From Talpa occidentalis (taxonomy: Eukaryota; Chordata; Mammalia; Eulipotyphla; Talpidae), in contig NW_023603184.1 of assembly GCF_014898055.3 (NCBI RefSeq), positions 110,598,615 through 110,662,614 of the forward strand: a stretch of DNA of 64,000 bases, read 5' to 3'. Below are positions 59,301 through 64,000 of this stretch, piece by piece. The notes beneath the pieces were generated by a model. The model ran no database searches. It had not been told where the DNA came from and was given only the letters and a program-made list of their open reading frames with translations. The translations under genes and the position numbers were made by a program. Within the stretch, counting starts at the first letter, position 1. Each line of letters starts with the position of its first letter.

Positions 59301-60229
59301 TGTATATTAAATATATATGTGAGTATATATTAAATGTATATGTAATGTTTATTTGTATGTACATACAAATTTAAAGTAGACTGGATACTGTCAAAATAGA
59401 ATGAACAAATAGCAATGATGATAGAAATCAGTAATAAAAATATAACTAGAAAATCCCCTATAAACTTGAAAATTAAGAAATACTGTTCATACTAATCCAT
59501 GGATTAAAGAAGCTGTGACACAAGATATATTGAGCTGAATAATATGTGAAAATAAAACATATCAAAACATTAGCTGCAGATAAAACAGAAGGAAATACAT
59601 ATCCTTAAATATAGATAATGGGAATGAAGACTAGCAGTTAATGAGTTAAGCACTCATTTTAAGAAAAGAAAGTAAAATAACTCGCTTTTCTTACACGGTT
59701 TATGCTTTGAAAGTGAAAATTTTCAGTAAGTAGACATCTTTATATGATGATAACATGAGAAACAAAATCAGAAACTAAGGACTGACATATATTAATCGTC
59801 TTTTAATGTTTTCTGTGCAAGCATACGGTATTTGTTCAGAAATTTTTTATTAGATGAATACACAACACTATATCAATCAACTATTTCGTAGTGTGTGTGT
59901 GAATACATTTTTTTTTTAAAACATGAAAAAGCTTTGAAGGTATTCAGTGCCTTCCAAAGGTAGCAGAACTAACTAATTGATCTTCTTTTAAATTTTATCC
60001 TTATGGAAACTGTAGAGCAACATGTTTCTTCTAAGATTTAAAAAAAAAAAAACCTAGGAAATGTGTCATTAAATTGCTGAGCCTTTACAAATTCTTACTT
60101 CTCCTGAATTATACTAGAAAGGATAAGATGTAATGGCCAATTAGCCAATGTATTTGGTGACATCATTGGATTTTAATGGGAAAAATTTATATCTTGCATC
60201 ACACTACAAAAAGTATGAATATGGTTTCA
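56311..60229. other. AT-rich intron with no recognised element
   Basis: The longest stretch in the window without a transposon I can name. No open frame above 64 residues. No exon signals noted on the minus strand. Confidence 0.5.
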
Positions 60230-60553
60230 AATATACAATATTCACCAAAAAAGAGAGAAATAATGGGTAATTCAATAATATGTGGAATATAGAGAAATAA
60301 GCCAAAGAAACAGAAAAACCAAATCAAAAAACCCTAGAAATTTAACTGTAAAATTGAAGCTACCATAGGAGGAGACTACGGGGCTGGGGAGCAAAGGCAG
60401 GAGGGGGTCACAATACACTATGGTGGAGCATTATGGATACCTGTGGTGGGTGTGGTGTGGTTACACACATGTGAAGAGGTGTGAACCTACACCTCTGAAC
60501 CATACATGGTGCTGTGAACCAACACTACCTCAATAAAATGATGCAATTAAAAA
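60230..60553 (+). mobile_element. Family C copy 4 with upstream L1 3' UTR
   Basis: TATGTGGAATATAGAGAAAT (about 60278) is the L1 3' UTR 'CATATGTGGAATA' block. It is followed by a G-rich tract (60375-60408) and the family C end: GTGGTGGGTGTGGTGTGGTT, GAAGAGGTGTGAACCTACAC, GTGAACCAACACTACCTCAA, TAAAATG. This copy ties family C to the 3' end of an L1. Confidence 0.68.
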
Positions 60554-60577
60554 TATTTTCTAAATTCAGGATAAGCT

Positions 60578-60863
60578 GGGCCTCCCTAGTAGTGCAGGGG
60601 TTAAAGTCTAGCATTAACAAGCTATTGCCGGCCACTTCGGCCTGAGTTCAATCCCCAGGCAAGGAGATAACCCACATGGCACAGCAGACCTCCCCTGTCT
60701 CGCCCACTGCTCCCCCGAGCAGTGCATTTCAGTAGATTCGCCTGTTCTGCTCCCCACTCTGTCTCTGGTGAATCCTCTCACCTACCCCCACATACCTGCA
60801 GTCTATGCCCCAACTCATATATGCATAAATAAGTAAAAACAATAAATCCTTAAAAAAGAAAAA
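60578..60863 (+). mobile_element. tRNA-derived SINE, copy 9
   Basis: Starts GGGCCTCCCTAGTAGTGCAG, with the TTAAAG older-subfamily signature and a TATGCATAAATAAG tail. CAGGATAAGCT (60567-60577) and CAGGATAAAGCT (60864-60875) form a target duplication with one inserted A. Confidence 0.93.
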
Positions 60864-61349
60864 CAGGATAAAGCTTTTTAAAAAACCAGGAAGATTAGTA
60901 TATAAAAATGCTTTGTGTGCTGACTTTTACTATTCTTAGCAATGACAGCAAATTGGCTTCAATCTTCCTAGCTATTATAATTTAATTATATGTAATTTAA
61001 TTGTCTCCAGACTTCACCACCCTGAACTTATGAATGAAATCACAGTCACACATATACCAAGATTCTACTGGTTTTAGCCTCTACCTAAGGAGATGCTACA
61101 TCTCTAGCTTCCTTTAGACATTTCCTCCATCCTTAAGTGTACTTGGAACCTCAAGCTGTACATATATTATCTTCCCATTTCTTGTGAGCATTTGCTTTAC
61201 TGCTTCCCTCAGCTTACTCACTGAAGTTTAAGGGCTATTTCTAGGTACCTGACTCTCACCTGGTACCTCCTCCTCTTCTAATAGTGGCCTTAATAACCAA
61301 AATGCAGAAAGCATACTTTTTCTTATAAATACCACACCACCACTAAATT

Positions 61350-61643
61350 ATTTTTTTTTCATTTTTTATTTATACATACAAGAGCTGGGGTGCAGGGCAG
61401 AGGTGTGTGTGTGTGGCGGGGGGTTGGTGGGGGAGCGTGAGAGCCTTCACCAGAGACAGAGTAGGGAGCAGAGCAGGAGAATCTACTGAAATACACTGCT
61501 AAGAGGTGCAGCGGGTAAGACAGGAGAGGTCTGCTGTGCCATGGGGGTAAGCTCCCTGGCCAGGGATCGAACTTGTGCTGCAGTGGCTGCGGAGAGCTTC
61601 ATAGTGCTGAGGCTTAACCCTTTGCGCCACCAGGGAGGCCCAA
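61350..61643 (-). mobile_element. tRNA-derived SINE, copy 10
   Basis: Minus-strand copy, older subfamily with an internal GT run and a G-rich block (61415-61433). The 12-base duplication CACCACTAAATT is exact (61338-61349, 61644-61655). Opposite in orientation to copies 9 and 11 on either side. Confidence 0.93.
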
Positions 61644-61985
61644 CACCACTAAATTCTAACTTTATTAAACCTCTATGTCAAAGACCAAATAACAAAAACA
61701 AAATAATAATTTACAACTAGCTACTTTATGAAGGAAACATGGTTTATTGTACTATAAACATCCCCAATCCACACCATTCTAGACACAATCACTCAGAGCA
61801 TTCAGCTCTTTGCTACTCTGCTTCTTAAATATCCACACATATGGCTATGACTTCTGCTTTACAATGTTATCATTTCTGTTATTATCTTTGTACAAAGCAA
61901 TATTTTGAAACAAAAATTTTTATATTCATATCTTCACCTTTGCAAGACCAAAAAACCTGTTTTCATCTTTAAAGTAATAAAATCT

Positions 61986-62260
61986 GGGCCTCCCTGGTGA
62001 TGCAAGGGGTTAAGACACAACCTATGAAGCTGTAAACAGCCTCAGCAGCACAAGTTCGATCCCCAGCTGGCCAGGGAGCCACCCACATGGCGCAGCAGAC
62101 CTCTCCTGACTCACCTGCTGCTCCCCTCAGCAGTGTATTTCAGTCAATCTGCCTGTTCTGTTCTCCACTCTGTCTCTGGTGAATCCTCTCACACACACCC
62201 CACACCTCTGGCCTGTACCCCATTCTTGTATGCATAAATAAATAAATCTTTAAAAAAAAT
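61986..62260 (+). mobile_element. tRNA-derived SINE, copy 11 (full length)
   Basis: Starts GGGCCTCCCTGGTGATGCAA, contains GTTCGATCCCCAG (B box), ends GTATGCATAAATAAATAAAT and a short A tail. The 15-base duplication AAAGTAATAAAATCT is exact (61971-61985, 62261-62275). Confidence 0.95.
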
Positions 62261-62559
62261 AAAGTAATAAAATCTGTGTGTTGGGTTTTCTTTGCTTGTT
62301 TTTCTCACTCATATTATCCCTCTCGCCTCTCTCTTTCTTTCTCCTCTGCAAGTATTTTCAAGATCTCAGAAGGACATTTTAATCAGAGCTTAGATTCAAA
62401 GTACTGATCATTTCCTTCCCTGACAAAAGCCTCTACAGAAAAAGAGCTTGCCCCAAACACAAGATACAGAATAGGGTACCTCATTCTGAAGGGATTACAG
62501 AGAAAATTCTATGTGCTCACTATCCCCAATCATTGATCATTGCTTTCCCTTAGCTTTCT

Positions 62560-63560
62560 ATCTGATCTGCACTAAGCTTTTATGATCATCCAGGATATCC
62601 TTCACATGTACATAGCATACTTTTGGGTCTGGGAGGAGGTGACTAGTTTCAAGGAATCTTTATTAAGACTGACGATGACCATTTGTATCTTCAGCCTCAA
62701 CCTCTCTTTCTCATCAACATCTCTGCTTAGATATTTAATAGACACCTCACACTTAATATGCTCAAAAGTGTACTGTCAATATTCCCCCCTCTATTTCTGA
62801 TCCTCTCAGTTGTTCCCAACTCAGTTAAAGGAATCGCCATCCTTCTAGGTGGTCAGCCCCTATAGCTTCAAGTTATCCTTATCCTTCTCTCTCTCTCACA
62901 CCCAAAATCAAAACTAATGTTACCACTCTGGGCACAGCTTCTTGCCTACAACACTAATAAATATAATCTCTTCCTCTTTTGCCTTCGTATAAGAGAAGTC
63001 AGAGTTATCATTATTTAAAAAGACAAATCTTGCCAAAGCATTAATAAGCTGTCCTCTTTAGTATGACTTTAAAGACTCCATATAATTTTAACTTATTTCC
63101 ACCAGACCAACTCTCCTACTATACCTCCTGTTACTTACATCATCTGCGCACACTATTGCTATTGTTTGAACACATATGGACGTTTCTGCTTAGAGTGTTT
63201 GAAATAGCTCTTTCTCTGCTTGGAATACACTCCCCTCAGATGCCTATGTGACTTTGTACCTGATCCACTTCAAATTTTTGCTCAAGTCACTCTTCTTGAG
63301 ACTGACCATCACAGAAAAGCCAACACACTCTCGTATTCTTCATTTCACCTATTTCCACCATCTTTGACTTATTTTCATTGCATATTCAAACTTCTAAGAT
63401 CCTAAGTAACTTACTTATTCACCATGTTTATTGTTTATTGCCGATCTTTTATAATTTAAACTTTACAAGGAGAAGAGTATTTGTCTACTTTGCTCAAGAG
63501 TCTAGAATAGTGCCTGACATGTGCATAGTGAACACTGTAAGTATTTAGAGGAATAAATGT
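62560..63560 (+). mobile_element. L2 LINE, ORF2 end to 3' terminus
   Basis: The segment follows L2 3' sequence over about 1 kb: ACACCTCACACTTAATATGC with CTCAAAAGTGTACTGTCAAT, GTTAAAGGAATCGCCATCCT, GCTTGGAATACACTCCCCTC, TTTTTGCTCAAGTCACTCTT, TTTATTGTTTATTGCCGATC, and AGAATAGTGCCTGACATGTG at the terminus. Decayed, no functional frame. The 3' end reaches GAGGAATAAATG near 63560. Confidence 0.78.
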
Positions 63561-64000
63561 GCTCTCAACAGATATTTAGATGTATACGTCTTACACAAAA
63601 GGGTGACAAGATAGTTATTGAAGACTGAATTTTTCTAAAAACATCAACATCTTTAACATCTATCCATTTTAGCTGTTAATAACCTAAAAGAGTTAACTCT
63701 AAAATAGATTTAATTTATCCACAAGAACTAAAAAGCAAATAAAAAAAGTTAACCTTGAATTTTAACTTACTCTATATTTCCAAAAAATGGAAAAGTAAAG
63801 CCAATAATGACCTCTAATGAAACACAACAAAGGATTGAAATACAATTTAGAACTAAAATAAAATTTTCATTTAGTCTGGGCATACTTCTCTGTGGATAAA
63901 AGAGACAAAGAGGGTAAGCTGGAGGATAAAATAGAGAAGGTGGAGACAACAGTATTTATTGAATACCATGCCAGGTTGTGTGTAGCAAGTTTTATTTCAC
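63561..64000. other. Right end of window, no recognised element
   Basis: AT-rich sequence without a feature I can support. Confidence 0.5.

Larger units (their letters stand above)
3265..64000 (-). other. PDE1A: Upstream intron of PDE1A (body of window)
   Basis: Inferred from the exon: because the gene reads leftward, everything to the right should be intron or sequence upstream of it. I looked for the known alternative N-terminal exons and for other conserved protein-coding stretches with splice sites and found none. The sequence is AT-rich and filled with transposons. Whether an alternative promoter or first exon lies here cannot be settled by eye. Confidence 0.7.

Noticed and set aside
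3265..64000. An alternative PDE1A first exon or CpG-island promoter
   Set aside because: No match to the N-terminal sequences I know and no CpG-rich stretch was seen. A short noncoding first exon cannot be excluded by eye.
1..64000. CRISPR array, operon, phage or other prokaryotic system
   Set aside because: No regularly spaced repeats or tightly packed genes. The content is mammalian intron and transposons.

Overview
This window is nuclear DNA from a placental mammal. It is almost entirely intron of one gene, PDE1A (calmodulin-dependent cyclic nucleotide phosphodiesterase 1A), which reads on the minus strand. The only protein-coding sequence I can support is one 114-base internal exon at 3151-3264. 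It has an AG acceptor and a GTAAGT donor and encodes part of the N-terminal regulatory region. Everything to its right (3265-64000) would be the upstream intron, and everything to its left (1-3150) the downstream intron. No other PDE1A exon was found. The many short open frames elsewhere lie in transposons or in AT-rich noncoding DNA.

The eutherian assignment rests on the mammalian exon and on old interspersed repeats: L2, MIR, a MER20-like hAT element, MaLR/ERVL-type LTRs and L1. Younger insertions are lineage-specific. There are eleven copies of a tRNA-derived SINE that begins GGGCCTCCC, has A/B-box-like promoter motifs and ends in (AAAT)n plus poly(A), and most have clear target-site duplications. 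There are also fragments of an L1 with its own 3' end. I do not recognise the SINE well enough to name the species. A laurasiatherian, perhaps a bat, is a guess.

Layout. 1-5 kb: two solo LTRs of one family in the same orientation on either side of the PDE1A exon, plus a MER20-like element. 5.1-8 kb: an MLT-like LTR and an old L1 with another LTR nested in its 3' end. 8-11.6 kb: AT-rich, with local duplications and a perfect poly(T)/poly(A) palindrome. 11.6-20.2 kb: two inverted SINE pairs and a minus-strand LTR. 22-25 kb: a gammaretrovirus-type solo LTR and a minus-strand L1 end. 25-34 kb: local duplications, an L2 with a nested SINE, a long old LTR, and an ERVL remnant with an inverted duplication. 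37-42.5 kb: MaLR LTR, antisense L1, SINE, antisense L2. 45-48 kb: a second copy of the long LTR family and an AT-rich cruciform-prone repeat. 51-56 kb: L1, L2, MIR and SINE insertions. 60-63.6 kb: L1 3' end, three SINEs in alternating orientation, and a long L2.

I found no operon, CRISPR array, RNA gene, provirus with intact genes, or new gene system. The points most worth following are the exon between paired LTRs, the set of near-identical local duplications, the inverted duplication in the ERVL region, and the inverted SINE pairs that could fold in PDE1A pre-mRNA.
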